Assembly: GCA_021768985.1 (NCBI GenBank)
Contig: JAETTR010000002.1
Location: 1-30,702 of the forward strand
Source of the DNA: Bacillota bacterium
GTDB taxonomy: Bacteria > Bacillota > Clostridia > Christensenellales > Borkfalkiaceae
DNA length: 30,702 bases
Direction of reading: 5' to 3'
Part shown: one piece after another, positions 15,410-23,808 of the stretch
Position numbering within the stretch: the first letter of the stretch is position 1
How the letters are laid out: every line of letters begins with the position of its first letter
Notes under the pieces: model-generated
What the model saw: only the letters and a program-made list of their open reading frames with translations
What the model was told of the DNA's origin: nothing
Databases searched by the model: none
Program-made: the position numbers and the translations under genes

Positions 15410-15944
15410 TATTCGCCCTCCTTGTTTCCTTTCTTACCGTGGGCTTTAAGGTAAAGCTCCCATAGGTCGAAAACCTCGCCCGGAGGCATAAAAAGCGCCT
15501 CCGTTACGGATAGCCCACATAGGACGGCTACGCGGTAGTATTCCGCCCGCCGTATGGTGTTTTTTTTTGATTGAGCTCCTCGAGGCCCTCGTCGTACTCG
15601 CCGCCGTCCTCCGTCTCGACCTCCCGCCCATACCCGAGCGTGATAGCCCGGATAACCGCGTTTTTGAGGTCTACGACCTCGAACGGCCTCACGAGGAGGA
15701 GGAAATCGTCCCGCTCTGGGATTTTCCCCGGCTCATAGCCCAGCCGCCGACGGATAAGCTCGCCCCGCTCCGCTAAAAGCGCGGCGGCGGCGCAAGTGGC
15801 CTCGAACGCCTCCCGCGTATCCGGCTCGACGGCCTCGAGAAGTAGCTTTGTCCCCCCAAAATCGTCCCGGATTTGAAACATAGCCTCTCCGTCCAGCACG
15901 AGGAAATACGAGTCCTCGCCGACCGTGATTTTTGCCGCTTTCAT
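15409..15944 (-). CDS. Tail assembly chaperone, frameshifted long product (gpGT-like)
   Basis: A run of nine coding-strand A residues (15560-15568) follows LEELNQ in the short chaperone. A -1 slip on the A AAA AAA heptamer continues as NTIRRAEYYRVAVLCGLSV, then TEALFMPPGEVFDLWELY, with the stop at 15409-15411. The extension has no start of its own, ends in TAATG overlap with the tape measure, and reads like a real protein, whereas the +1 frame is Arg-rich and implausible. Such fusions are general in siphophages and are needed in small amount to recruit the tail tube. Confidence 0.85.
15528..15944 (-). CDS. Tail assembly chaperone, short product (gpG-like)
   Basis: A 138-residue protein. The ATG at 15944 is chosen for its GGAGG 7 bases upstream; an in-frame start at 15965 would lie within a hairpin. 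It binds the tape measure before tail-tube assembly. Residues 1-20 form a beta hairpin (KITVGEDSYFLVLDGEAMF), and the rest is helical. Reading ends after NQKKTPYGGRNTTA, the last 12 residues lying beyond the slip site at 15560-15568. Its place between tail tube and tape measure is diagnostic. Confidence 0.85.
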   Translation of the reverse strand: MKAAKITVGEDSYFLVLDGEAMFQIRDDFGGTKLLLEAVEPDTREAFEATCAAAALLAERGELIRRRLGYEPGKIPERDDFLLLVRPFEVVDLKNAVIRAITLGYGREVETEDGGEYDEGLEELNQKKTPYGGRNTTA

Positions 15945-15962
15945 GCTGTCGCCTCCAATCAC

Positions 15963-16001
15963 CAAAGCGGGAGGCGGTTTTTCTCCCGCCTCCCGTCTTT
16001 G
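15963..16001 (-). promoter_or_regulatory. Long hairpin between tail-tube and chaperone genes
   Basis: A 10-bp perfect stem (15968-15977 with 15986-15995) is extended by a further 5 bp (15963-15967 with 15997-16001) past a 1-base bulge, around an 8-base loop. No T run follows on the minus strand. It could stabilise the abundant tail-tube message or reduce transcription into the chaperone and tape-measure genes. Confidence 0.65.
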
Positions 16002-16007
16002 TCCCTG

Positions 16008-16616
16008 TTATTCCGTACCCTGTTCCGGCCCCGGCGTAACGACCGGGGCGGCGGGCTTGCCGAGCTTAGTATCGCACCACAAGATACAATCCGCCTCGTC
16101 GGTAAACTCCTTTGTCACGCGCCACGCGCCGGAGTTGCACCGAAACACGTTGAACGCGGTCGAGCTCGTGCCGAACGTGATAGAGGAGCCCTTTGTCGCG
16201 GCGCTGTCGTTGCCGAGGATAGCGTTTACAAGAGGGTGAAAAACGCCCTTGAAATAGCGTACCCCCTGCCTGATAATGACCTTGTAATACACAAGGCCCC
16301 CGCGCGGCGCTACGTCCCCGTCGGAGTCCGTGACCTCTTTCGTCTCCTCGTTCACGGTTGCGCCATGCAAGGCGGCGTGAACCTCGTTTGTCTTGTCGTC
16401 CGTCTCGAGGGCGACGGAGCCGGAGGCGAACATATCGACCTTTTCGGCGAGCGCGTCGTCGCCGTAGAGCTCGCCGGAGGCGTTGGTAACGGTGAGGTCG
16501 GCCTTTACCAATTTGCCGATGGTAACGGCCTTTTCAAAATTATAGGTCGGGAGAGCACCCTCCGGCGTGGTCGCCACGGGCGCAAACCTCGGCCTTTTTG
16601 CTCCGAACTGTGCCAT
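16008..16616 (-). CDS. Major tail (tube) protein
   Basis: A 202-residue protein. PEGALPTYNFEKAVTIGKLV at its start, LVYYKVIIRQGVRYFKGVF in the middle and a beta-rich layout match the major tail protein family of phi13-like siphophages. It polymerises in rings around the tape measure. The position, after the connector genes and before the chaperone, fits. GGAGG lies upstream, and a strong hairpin follows the stop. Confidence 0.9.
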   Translation of the reverse strand: MAQFGAKRPRFAPVATTPEGALPTYNFEKAVTIGKLVKADLTVTNASGELYGDDALAEKVDMFASGSVALETDDKTNEVHAALHGATVNEETKEVTDSDGDVAPRGGLVYYKVIIRQGVRYFKGVFHPLVNAILGNDSAATKGSSITFGTSSTAFNVFRCNSGAWRVTKEFTDEADCILWCDTKLGKPAAPVVTPGPEQGTE

Positions 16617-16628
16617 AAAATGACCTCC

Positions 16629-17051
16629 TTATAGGTTTTTGGATTTGAGAAATTTATCGTAGACCTCCGCCGCCGCTTTGACGGCCTCGTCTCCCTTTCT
16701 CGCGTTTGCTGTTCCGATAAACGGTCTCGCGGGCTGGCCCTCTTTGCCAAACTCATTGACGAAAGCGACCTCCGCCACCCGTCGGCGGCTCCCGTCGCTC
16801 CGGGAGCCTTTCGGGTAGACGTATATCGCTTTACCGTCCTTTGTGACCTTGAGCTTTTTATCAAACGTGATACTCCGAGCCGTTACGCCTTTATCGACTA
16901 CGCCCATAGCGCGGGCCTCCGCCGCCTGTGCCTCGGCGATAACCCCAGCCTCCGCCGAAAGCATTTCGAGTATGGTCGCGTCCGGGATTTCCGCGATAGC
17001 CTCCATATCCGACAAAAGCTCCTCGAGCCCGCTCGTAGAAATCTCCGCCAT
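16629..17051 (-). CDS. HK97 gp10-like head-tail/tail completion protein
   Basis: A 140-residue protein. The ATG at 17051 overlaps the upstream stop as TAATG and is preceded by GAGGAGGCGG, so it is preferred to an in-frame start at 17087. A helical N-terminus is followed by ITFDKKLKV and by VAFVNEFGKEGQPARPFIG, the signature ending of the HK97 gp10 family, in which the end is near FL(K)SKNL. It acts in joining head and tail. Confidence 0.87.
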   Translation of the reverse strand: MAEISTSGLEELLSDMEAIAEIPDATILEMLSAEAGVIAEAQAAEARAMGVVDKGVTARSITFDKKLKVTKDGKAIYVYPKGSRSDGSRRRVAEVAFVNEFGKEGQPARPFIGTANARKGDEAVKAAAEVYDKFLKSKNL

Positions 17052-17392
17052 TATTCCGCCTCCTCTACTGCCTCCGCGCTCTCGCACTCGAAAACGTAAT
17101 GCTGTCCCCGCTCGTCGGAGGCCGGAGTAATGGAGGGACGGGTAAACCCGACGGAAACAAGCCGCCGGGAGATTTCCCGGCGTAGCTTGACCGTGTTTTT
17201 CTCGTGCGGCGCGTACAAATGCACTTGCACGAGGGCGAGGTAATGCCCCGCGTCGTCGTCGCCGAAATCGGCGGGTATCATGGAGTAATTAAAAACGATA
17301 TACTCCGCCCCGTTGCCCTTTTTGGTATCTGCGGCGGGGCCGGAGGGAGTGAGGCCGGAGAGAGTCGCCGTCAAACGCTCGTTTATGCTCAT
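17051..17392 (-). CDS. Probable tail terminator protein
   Basis: A 113-residue protein. The ATG at 17392 overlaps the upstream stop as ATGA, with GGAGGCGGAGG before it; an in-frame start at 17419 is less likely. INERLTATLSGL begins a helix, then YIVFNYSMIPADFGDD and ALVQVHLYAPHEKNTVKL form strands, a layout seen in tail terminators. Order (after head closure and before the tail tube) supports the call. Confidence 0.7.
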   Translation of the reverse strand: MSINERLTATLSGLTPSGPAADTKKGNGAEYIVFNYSMIPADFGDDDAGHYLALVQVHLYAPHEKNTVKLRREISRRLVSVGFTRPSITPASDERGQHYVFECESAEAVEEAE

Positions 17393-17697
17393 GCCTCCGC
17401 CTCCCGGTATTCCGAGCAATTAAGCTCGTACATTTCCCGCGCCTCCGTATAGGCCCGCTCGACCTTGTACCGCTTTCCGTTCCAGACGAGCCGCTCTTGA
17501 CCTCCATAGTCGGCGGCGCGGAGCTTGACCGTGATAGCGAGGTCGATACCGATTTGTTTCGCCTTGTAGAACTCGGAGCGTTTCGTCGATTGCACGTCGG
17601 CGAAAACTTGCGTAGCCTCTACCGTCTCCGTCGGGTAGCCCTCCGCGTCCGTCCCGTGCTGGACGGCCTCGAGCGTGATAACGTCCCGCCAATACAT
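17389..17697 (-). CDS. Head-tail joining (head closure) protein
   Basis: A 102-residue protein. YWRDVITLEAVQHGTDAEG, then VFADVQSTKRSEFYKAKQIG and WNGKRYKVERAY match the phage head-tail joining (stopper) family. It closes the connector after DNA packaging. GAGGAGG precedes the ATG, 4 bases past the adaptor stop. Confidence 0.85.
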   Translation of the reverse strand: MYWRDVITLEAVQHGTDAEGYPTETVEATQVFADVQSTKRSEFYKAKQIGIDLAITVKLRAADYGGQERLVWNGKRYKVERAYTEAREMYELNCSEYREAEA

Positions 17698-17700
17698 GAG

Positions 17701-18006
17701 CTATCCCTCCTCCGTGGCCTTGATATACGAGTCCGAAAGCGTGAGCGCGTTCCGCTGTTCCTTGTACGAGGCCCGGTATTTCTCCGCGTCCGGGTTATCG
17801 AGCCCAAACTCGGCCTTTACATAGGTCGCGACCGCCCTCAAAATGAGGGGGTCTTTCTCGTCGAGCGCCTTTACCTCAAGAACGCCGCCGAGCACAAGGT
17901 CGGCTCGGGCGGCGTTAATGAGGTCTTTAATTTCGGAGTCGTGGGCCTTTGTGGTGAGCCTCATATACTGCCGGACGCTCGTAACATACGGCGTTCCGAT
18001 AGCCAT
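17701..18006 (-). CDS. Head-tail adaptor (gp6-like connector)
   Basis: A 101-residue helical protein. IKDLINAARADLVLGGV, then DPLILRAVATYVKAEFG and YKEQRNALTLS match the gp6/gp15 connector family, a ring under the portal. It starts 12 bases after the capsid gene with a good AGGAGG. Confidence 0.87.
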   Translation of the reverse strand: MAIGTPYVTSVRQYMRLTTKAHDSEIKDLINAARADLVLGGVLEVKALDEKDPLILRAVATYVKAEFGLDNPDAEKYRASYKEQRNALTLSDSYIKATEEG

Positions 18007-18018
18007 AGAGCGCCCTCC

Positions 18019-19191
18019 TTACGCGGTCGCTTTCGCAAGATGGACGAACGCGCCCAGCCCGGCGGCGGGCTTGCTGTCGAACACGCAAGAGCCGAGGAAG
18101 TCGATACTGTTCGTAGCAAGGCCGGAGTGCTCGCTCTTGACGATGGTAATATCCTGCGAGTAGTTGCCGACGATATAGGAGAAGTCGCCGAGGTACGCCT
18201 CGCTCGCGGGGACGGAGCCCGTAAAGTAGACCTCCGCACCCATGATGTAATACTTGCCCCCGGCGAACTCGATAAGGTTGTTTTTGCTCTTGTTCATGAG
18301 GGGGAAGAAATCGGAGAAGAAAGTCGCCTTTCTCATAGTCCATACGGCGTTGCGTTCGTATCCGTCGCCGAGCAAGCCATAGAGGGAGATAACGTCCGTC
18401 TCCGTGAGAGAGGCCGTCTTTGCTACGGTGATTTGGTCTTTTCCGTCGGTGTACGCGCCGCCCGTACCCTTGCCCGCGATTTTCACGCCGCCGGGCTCAT
18501 TCGCACCCATGCCGGAGAAGATATACCGCTCGATTTTCCGGGCGATATTCTCGGCGATAACCTCCACGATATACGCCTCGAACGCGGAAAGCGCCATTTC
18601 GGAGGAGGCGCGGGAGGCTTTCACGAGCTTTACGATTTCGTAGCCCGTGAGGGATACGCTCTTGAGCTTGTCCCCCGCCGGAGTGATAGCCGCGTTTTCC
18701 GTGTGGAGCTCCGCGTCGTCGTTCACGTCCTCCACGGCAAACTTGAAATTGCCGGGGACGTGGAAAATCCTGCACCGCTGGATAATGGGCGCGACCTCGT
18801 ACATTTTCTTGATGATTTGATTTGCGGTCGTCTCCGGGATAATGGGGAGGGCGGAGCCCGCCGCCGTGGTATACGCCCTCTGCTCCGCGTCCGTCAGCGG
18901 CTTACCCTGCAAGCTCTTGAGCCACGCGGAGCGGTAGAGCCGCTCGTTTTCCTCGTCGTTGCCCTCGTCCCGGCGCTGGACGGGATTTGCTACCGGGGAG
19001 CCCACGGCTCCGCCGGAGTTGAGCATACGCTCGACGGCCTGCCGCTTTTCGAGGGCCGCGTCCTCGTCATTGAGGGCGCGGAGCTCTTTCTCGAGAGCGT
19101 CAATATCGACTTTGCCGTCGTCTGCCTCGAGGAAAGCCCGGATTTCAGCTTTCCGGGCGGCGATTTCTGCGCGTCTTTTTTCGATGTTCAT
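18019..19191 (-). CDS. HK97-fold major capsid protein
   Basis: A 390-residue protein. Residues 1 to about 95 are a helical, charged delta/scaffolding domain (IEKRRAEIAARKAEIRAFLE) likely removed by the protease encoded upstream. The HK97 core follows, with RCRIFHVPGNFKFAVEDV, SRASSEMALSAFEAYIVEVI and GAEVYFTGSVPASEAYLGDF. It assembles the procapsid. GGAGG lies upstream of the ATG. Confidence 0.96.
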   Translation of the reverse strand: MNIEKRRAEIAARKAEIRAFLEADDGKVDIDALEKELRALNDEDAALEKRQAVERMLNSGGAVGSPVANPVQRRDEGNDEENERLYRSAWLKSLQGKPLTDAEQRAYTTAAGSALPIIPETTANQIIKKMYEVAPIIQRCRIFHVPGNFKFAVEDVNDDAELHTENAAITPAGDKLKSVSLTGYEIVKLVKASRASSEMALSAFEAYIVEVIAENIARKIERYIFSGMGANEPGGVKIAGKGTGGAYTDGKDQITVAKTASLTETDVISLYGLLGDGYERNAVWTMRKATFFSDFFPLMNKSKNNLIEFAGGKYYIMGAEVYFTGSVPASEAYLGDFSYIVGNYSQDITIVKSEHSGLATNSIDFLGSCVFDSKPAAGLGAFVHLAKATA

Positions 19192-19228
19192 AACTGTACC
19201 TCCATAAAATTTTTGTGTCGGTCTGTCT

Positions 19229-19816
19229 TTAGTACGTCAAAGCTACGAGTTTCTTCCGCCGCCGGGCTTGCTCCAAAGCCGCGAGCTCTTTCCCGTGCTC
19301 CACCGTGAAAAAGCTCCGCGCCGAAATAGACGTTTCTTCATAGGCGGGAATATCCACCGCCGAAACGTCGTATAGCTTTTTGACCTTTGTTATCGTGCGG
19401 GTATGGGTAACGGAGTCGTATTTCGCCTCGCGAACCGAAAAGGAAAAGCTCATTTTGTCGATATACCCGCCGTCGATTTCTTCGTATAGCTCCCGGCCCG
19501 CCTGTGTGCCGGACAAGTCCGCCTCGACCTCGAGGCCCCGCTCCGTGATAGCGAGCGCGAGGGTTTTGTTACGGAGCCGGGCGACGACTTTCCCGCCGTG
19601 ATTGTAGTTAAAAATTACGTCGGAGAGGTCGCACCCGTCGAAAGCGTGACGGTCGATAATCTCTTTATACTCGATACCGTCGCACACAAAGAGCACGGTC
19701 GGCGTATCGAACACGACCGCCGTACCCTTTACCCGGTATTTCTCGGAGCCCTCCTCGCGGTGGACGAGGCTAAAATCCTGTAAAGAGCGGTATTCCCGCC
19801 CGTCTTTGAGTGTCAT
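19229..19816 (-). CDS. Prohead protease (S78, HK97 type)
   Basis: A 195-residue protein. VIFNYNHGGKVVARLRN gives the likely catalytic His (about residue 73), and KMSFSFSV the catalytic Ser region (about 121-128). DVSAVDIPAYEETSISAR is the family's ending motif. It cuts the capsid delta domain and then itself. Its ATG overlaps the portal stop as TAATG. Confidence 0.95.
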   Translation of the reverse strand: MTLKDGREYRSLQDFSLVHREEGSEKYRVKGTAVVFDTPTVLFVCDGIEYKEIIDRHAFDGCDLSDVIFNYNHGGKVVARLRNKTLALAITERGLEVEADLSGTQAGRELYEEIDGGYIDKMSFSFSVREAKYDSVTHTRTITKVKKLYDVSAVDIPAYEETSISARSFFTVEHGKELAALEQARRRKKLVALTY

Positions 19817-21114
19817 TATTTGCCCTCCTCTCCGCCGTCCTCCGGCGGTTTTTCGTCCTCTGGGCCGTCCCCGTCCGGCGGGTCTGGCGGCTCCGGCGGC
19901 GGGTCTTTGTCCGGCCCGTTCTTGCCTGTTTGGTATTTGTCGGCGAGCTCGGCGTTTACCATGTTCAGCGTTTGCACCCGCCGCGCCCCCTCCTCGCCGC
20001 CGATGGTAGGCATATCAAACATTGTGAGGATTTGGTCGAGGGTCGCGGCCCCGATTTCCGTTAAGAATTTCGCCGCCGATACCTTTTCCGTGAGGGTCGC
20101 GAACTGGATAGAGTTAGACGAGAATACGATACGGTTTCCGTGACCGACCTCCCGCTCCGAAAAAATGCAATTTGTAAAAGCCTGTGTCAGCTTTCGGAAA
20201 AATGGAGCTATCTCGCCGCTATAAAAGGCGGACTCTTGCGCCGGGGTCGCTGTGTTCTCGACGATTTCTTTCGATACCCCGAAATAGTCGTAAATTTCCT
20301 CTTTGATGTATGAGAGTTGCGTCGAGGGTATCGGGGTTGTCTTGTCCGTTATCGGCGTATAGTCGTATTTCGCGTCGGTTACGATAACGCCCGCGCCGTT
20401 GTTCTCCATGCGGAGATTGTCCCGGATAAAATCGTCCCGCCGCTTGTTCAAATCCTCTGTTTTGACCGCGTTCGAGACCTTGAGAACGCCCCGGATAACG
20501 GCGATAAGCTCCGCGAATTTGCTCATAGACTGATTGAACGTGTTCGCGGTCTTGAGGACGGTCTCGAGGGGCTTGTTATTGTCCCCGAAAATATCGTTTT
20601 CGAGGAAGTGCCGCCGGATATGGATTAGCCGGGAATACTCGCAAATGTACGAGCTCCCGGTCGCAAAGCGGAAACGGCAATATAAAACGCCCATGTACTC
20701 GAGGAGCTCGAAATACTGCGCGTTAATGGGATATATTGCCGCCAGCTTTCCCGACTCGTCATAGACGGGATAAGCTATCGCGTTGTTATAGATTTTGTAC
20801 TGTGCCGCCAGCTTGTAATAAAACTCGGAGGCCGTCATATACGGGTTTGGCTTGAACTGTAAAACCCGGTCGAGGTAGCCGTTTACCGATACCGTCGTCT
20901 CCGCGTCTGTTCGGACGTGCCGGGGCTGTGCCGTGGATACCCGCCGGGCGAAAGCGTCCACCGCCGAGCGCACGGTATTTATATCCCATGCGTTACCCGA
21001 GTAGGGGACGAAAGTAGACTCCCACGAGCTCAAGAGCTTATAGGCCGAATAGCCCTTGTTATCGTCTTTCCGCCCTCCGAAAATCGTTTGAAAGAGCCCG
21101 CGTTTTTCCCTCAT
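19816..21114 (-). CDS. Portal protein (HK97 family)
   Basis: A 432-residue protein. The start at 21114 is chosen because it lies 4 bases after the terminase stop, with GGGGTGAAG upstream; an in-frame start at 21174 would run into the terminase. LFQTIFGGRK begins the protein, and the YFGVSKEIVENTATPAQES segment (about 255-275) is the classic portal signature. The last 45 residues are Pro, Asp, Glu and Gly rich, probably disordered and inside the head. It forms the ring through which DNA passes. Confidence 0.95.
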   Translation of the reverse strand: MREKRGLFQTIFGGRKDDNKGYSAYKLLSSWESTFVPYSGNAWDINTVRSAVDAFARRVSTAQPRHVRTDAETTVSVNGYLDRVLQFKPNPYMTASEFYYKLAAQYKIYNNAIAYPVYDESGKLAAIYPINAQYFELLEYMGVLYCRFRFATGSSYICEYSRLIHIRRHFLENDIFGDNNKPLETVLKTANTFNQSMSKFAELIAVIRGVLKVSNAVKTEDLNKRRDDFIRDNLRMENNGAGVIVTDAKYDYTPITDKTTPIPSTQLSYIKEEIYDYFGVSKEIVENTATPAQESAFYSGEIAPFFRKLTQAFTNCIFSEREVGHGNRIVFSSNSIQFATLTEKVSAAKFLTEIGAATLDQILTMFDMPTIGGEEGARRVQTLNMVNAELADKYQTGKNGPDKDPPPEPPDPPDGDGPEDEKPPEDGGEEGK

Positions 21115-21118
21115 TTCT

Positions 21119-22774
21119 TCACCCCACAAGATACATATAGTCCTCGAAATCCCGGACGTAGACGACCCACGCATTAAGGAGCGAGACCGCTCCGTCGATA
21201 CGGCGGCGGTCGGAAATCTTCACGGGCTGGATATTGTTTACCCCGCTCTTTTTCGCCGCCGTATTGGAGAGACACCATACGAGGATAGGATTTTTATTAT
21301 AATTTACTTTCTTGTCTGTAAAGGCCGCGCCCATTTCCCGCATGGGTTGAGACCATGTAAAAGGCCCTTGCGCCACGGCGCACATATCAAAGCCGTTTGA
21401 CTTCATTTCATCGACCCAATACCCAGCGAGGGCGCGGTCGTATCCGGCCTTGAAAACGTCTATTTTGTACTCGTCCCGCATTTGGCAAAACCACTCCGTA
21501 ACATTCGAGTAATTTACACGGGCTCCGGGGCATATCGTGAGGAGCCCCCGCTCGGCCCATATCTTGTATGGGGCCTCTTGCGAGTTGTGCTCCGTGAGTT
21601 GGTCTATCCGCTTTTGCGGTATAAAATAATGCTGGACGACGTAAATAATCGGGTCGTCTGCACTCCGGCGTATGAGGAGGGAGGCGCACGTTAAATCCGT
21701 CGTCGCCGATAGGTCGCACCCGCCGATAGCGTAGGTGTTGTATACGTCCTGCATTGAGAAAACCGCGTCGCTCTTTATGTCCTCGAACGAGAGCCAAACG
21801 GTAGCCGCGACCTCCGGGACGTTGAAATCCTTACACAAAACGCCCGGCAAATCCTCGGGGTTTTTCTTGGCCCGCTCGACGAAATCGGCGAGGGTAGCGT
21901 ACTGCTTTATCGTCCCGAGCCCCGGATTTGCCTTTACCCATTTTTGCGGGTCTGTCCACTCCGCCCGCTCGTCGAGCTCATAGAGCACGGGGAGGAAACG
22001 CTCGTCTACCGTTTTCCCGTCTGCGACCTCGCAAGCGTAGCCGTATAGGTTATCGAAAACCGACTCCCGTACCGTCCCGCTCGTGGTAATCATGATAACC
22101 AGCGGTTGACGGCGGCTCGAGGTCGATTGTTTCATAACCTCGTAGAGATTGCGGTCGCGTATCGCGTGGAGCTCGTCGATAATAACGGCGTGGGAATTGA
22201 GGCCGTCCAGCGTGTTAGAGTCGCTCGCGAGCGCCTCAAAGATGGAGGCCGTAGCCGGAAAGTAAATATCATTCCGCCGCTTTTTCAGCACGGCCCGGAG
22301 CTCCGGGCTCTGCTTTACCATGTTCACGGCCTCGGTGAGCGTCTTTTTCGCTTGGTCTTTCTTGGTCGCGACGCTATAAATCTCCGCCGCGCCCTCGTAG
22401 TCCGCTATGAGGAGATAGAGGGCGAGGGCCGCGAGGAGGGTAGACTTTCCATTTTTCCGCCCCACAAGAAAGAGCGTCTCTCGAAAACGGCGGTATCCCG
22501 TCGCCCTCTCGAGCCACCCGAAAAGCGTTTGTATGAAAGCCTTTTGAAAGAGGTCGAGCTCGAGGGTAGCCCCGAGCGTCCCTTGTGACTGTTTGCAAAA
22601 CCGCTCGACGAAAATAATCGGGCGCTCGCCCGTCTCCTCGTCGAAATACCACGGCGAGCCGTCCGGCGGCTCGTCCATTTCCCGCACGAGGCGACCGTAA
22701 ACGGCCTTGACCCGCCGGGACGTGATTATCTCCCCGCTCTCGATTTTCCGCCAATACTCGCGGACGTAATTCAC
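21119..22774 (-). CDS. Terminase large subunit
   Basis: A 551-residue protein starting at a GTG that overlaps the small-subunit stop as GTGA. The ATPase domain has Walker A GRKNGKST (105-112) and Walker B VIIDELHA with D200/E201. The coupling motif MITTSG lies near 225-230. The nuclease half includes GGCDLSATTDLT and GYDRALAGYWV. It packages DNA through the portal and cuts concatemers. The HNH gene next to the small subunit suggests cos-type packaging. Confidence 0.96.
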   Translation of the reverse strand: MNYVREYWRKIESGEIITSRRVKAVYGRLVREMDEPPDGSPWYFDEETGERPIIFVERFCKQSQGTLGATLELDLFQKAFIQTLFGWLERATGYRRFRETLFLVGRKNGKSTLLAALALYLLIADYEGAAEIYSVATKKDQAKKTLTEAVNMVKQSPELRAVLKKRRNDIYFPATASIFEALASDSNTLDGLNSHAVIIDELHAIRDRNLYEVMKQSTSSRRQPLVIMITTSGTVRESVFDNLYGYACEVADGKTVDERFLPVLYELDERAEWTDPQKWVKANPGLGTIKQYATLADFVERAKKNPEDLPGVLCKDFNVPEVAATVWLSFEDIKSDAVFSMQDVYNTYAIGGCDLSATTDLTCASLLIRRSADDPIIYVVQHYFIPQKRIDQLTEHNSQEAPYKIWAERGLLTICPGARVNYSNVTEWFCQMRDEYKIDVFKAGYDRALAGYWVDEMKSNGFDMCAVAQGPFTWSQPMREMGAAFTDKKVNYNKNPILVWCLSNTAAKKSGVNNIQPVKISDRRRIDGAVSLLNAWVVYVRDFEDYMYLVG

Positions 22775-23151
22775 GGTTTGCCCGCCGCTTTCGGCTGTGT
22801 AATAAAGCCCATGAGCTCATTACCCGCCTGTTTTTGTGCTTTCTCGGGGAGGAGGTCGAGGAGGCTTTTCGAGAGCGCCGTAAAGGATTTTATCGTCGTG
22901 TTATAGCTCCGTAGGGCCGGGGACTCACGCCTCATGCTCTGCGAGCCCTGTACGAAATCCTCTATCAATTCCCCGCCGTTGATTTCGTCGGCGAGGCGTT
23001 CCAGCGTGACGGAGGTAACGGCGAATTGAGCGATAAGGCCGTCGGCAAATTGAGCCTTGTCCGAGGGCAATTCTTTGAAAAGTTTCTTGATTTTCCGCTT
23101 TTTTACCTCGATTTTTTCGGCTATATCCATGTCTTGATATTTTTTCGCCAT
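22771..23151 (-). CDS. Terminase small subunit (P27-like)
   Basis: A 126-residue helical protein. KKRKIKKLFKELPSDKAQFA starts it, and RRESPALRSYNTTIKSFTAL (about 74-93) with LLDLLPEKA is typical of P27-type small subunits. It binds the packaging site and recruits the large subunit. GGAGG precedes the ATG. Confidence 0.88.
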   Translation of the reverse strand: MAKKYQDMDIAEKIEVKKRKIKKLFKELPSDKAQFADGLIAQFAVTSVTLERLADEINGGELIEDFVQGSQSMRRESPALRSYNTTIKSFTALSKSLLDLLPEKAQKQAGNELMGFITQPKAAGKP

Positions 23152-23276
23152 ATAAGGTAGACCTCCTCTCTTTTGGCCTTATACCCCCCCCTCATGTACG
23201 CGACCCGAGCAGTCCTAAAGGGGGTTGAGAGGCGGTTACGAGCGCCGCCTCTTTTTCGCGGAGAGTGGGGGGGAGG
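23152..23276. other. Short intergenic region, candidate cos site
   Basis: 125 bases without a gene between the HNH and small-subunit genes. A run of seven C residues and G-rich stretches are seen. In many cos phages the cut site lies beside these genes. I see no diagnostic motif, so the call rests on position. Confidence 0.3.
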
Positions 23277-23606
23277 CTAATAAAATTCGTCGTCGTCGAG
23301 TTGCGGCCTCGGCATGAGCGCGGCCTCGACGACGTTCCCGTTTTCGTCGAACGCGAGCCCGTCCGCTATCGGCGGCGCGGCTCCGTGCGCTATGGCGTGA
23401 CAAGCGCGGCAAAGCGTCTCGAGGTTTTTCTCATTGAGAGAGACGAGCGGGTCGTCGATGTTGTCCGGCGTGAGCGGCCTCTTGTGGTGGACGATAGCTC
23501 CCAGCGCACCGCACCGCACACATAGCCCCGCGTCCCGCTTGATAATATACGCCCTCGTGCTCCGCCACGCCGGAGACTCGTAAAAGGCTTTTGCAAATGC
23601 CCGCAT
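23277..23606 (-). CDS. HNH endonuclease, packaging-associated
   Basis: A 109-residue protein; start 23606 has GGGGG upstream and is preferred to an in-frame start at 23630. AFYESPAWRSTRAYIIKRD begins the domain. Cysteines CVRC and CRAC bracket the HNH core, with HHKRPLTPDNIDDP, then N and H in LETLCRACHAIAHG. HNH proteins next to terminase assist cleavage at cos sites. The last 25 residues are acidic. Confidence 0.92.
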   Translation of the reverse strand: MRAFAKAFYESPAWRSTRAYIIKRDAGLCVRCGALGAIVHHKRPLTPDNIDDPLVSLNEKNLETLCRACHAIAHGAAPPIADGLAFDENGNVVEAALMPRPQLDDDEFY

Positions 23607-23643
23607 TATTCGCGCCCCCTGTCTGTGCAAAGAGAACGCCCCG

Positions 23644-23686
23644 CATAGTAACGGGCTCTCTCGTGTACGGTGAGCTCGCTACTATG
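23644..23686 (-). other. Inverted repeat in the late leader
   Basis: CATAGTA (23644-23650) and TACTATG (23680-23686) could pair and close a GC-rich inner stem. It lies in the leader of the late message between the late promoter and the HNH gene. Role unknown. Confidence 0.4.
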
Positions 23687-23733
23687 TGAGGCGCACGGCG
23701 GCGAGGTTTCCCTCGACCTCTCTTTACGGGTAC

Positions 23734-23808
23734 ATGATAGCACGGTCTAATAGCAAATTTCTATACACTCTTTTTTCAGTACGCTATAAAACGCTATAAA
23801 AGACTATA
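23734..23808 (-). promoter_or_regulatory. Late promoter with TATAG activator repeats
   Basis: On the minus strand TGCTATCAT gives an extended -10 (TATCAT at 23734-23739), but 17 bp upstream there is no -35 match. Instead TATAG boxes occur at 23761-23765 (over the -35), 23784-23788, 23794-23798 and 23804-23808; the last three are exactly 10 bp apart. This fits a promoter that needs an activator bound on one face of the helix, most simply the sigma-like protein encoded just upstream. Confidence 0.6.

Noticed and set aside
17497..19308. A 603-codon plus-strand open frame opposite the capsid and connector genes
   Set aside because: It runs antisense to clearly recognised head genes, is rich in Arg, Val and Asp from reverse reading of GC-rich codons, and has no ribosome binding site or family resemblance.
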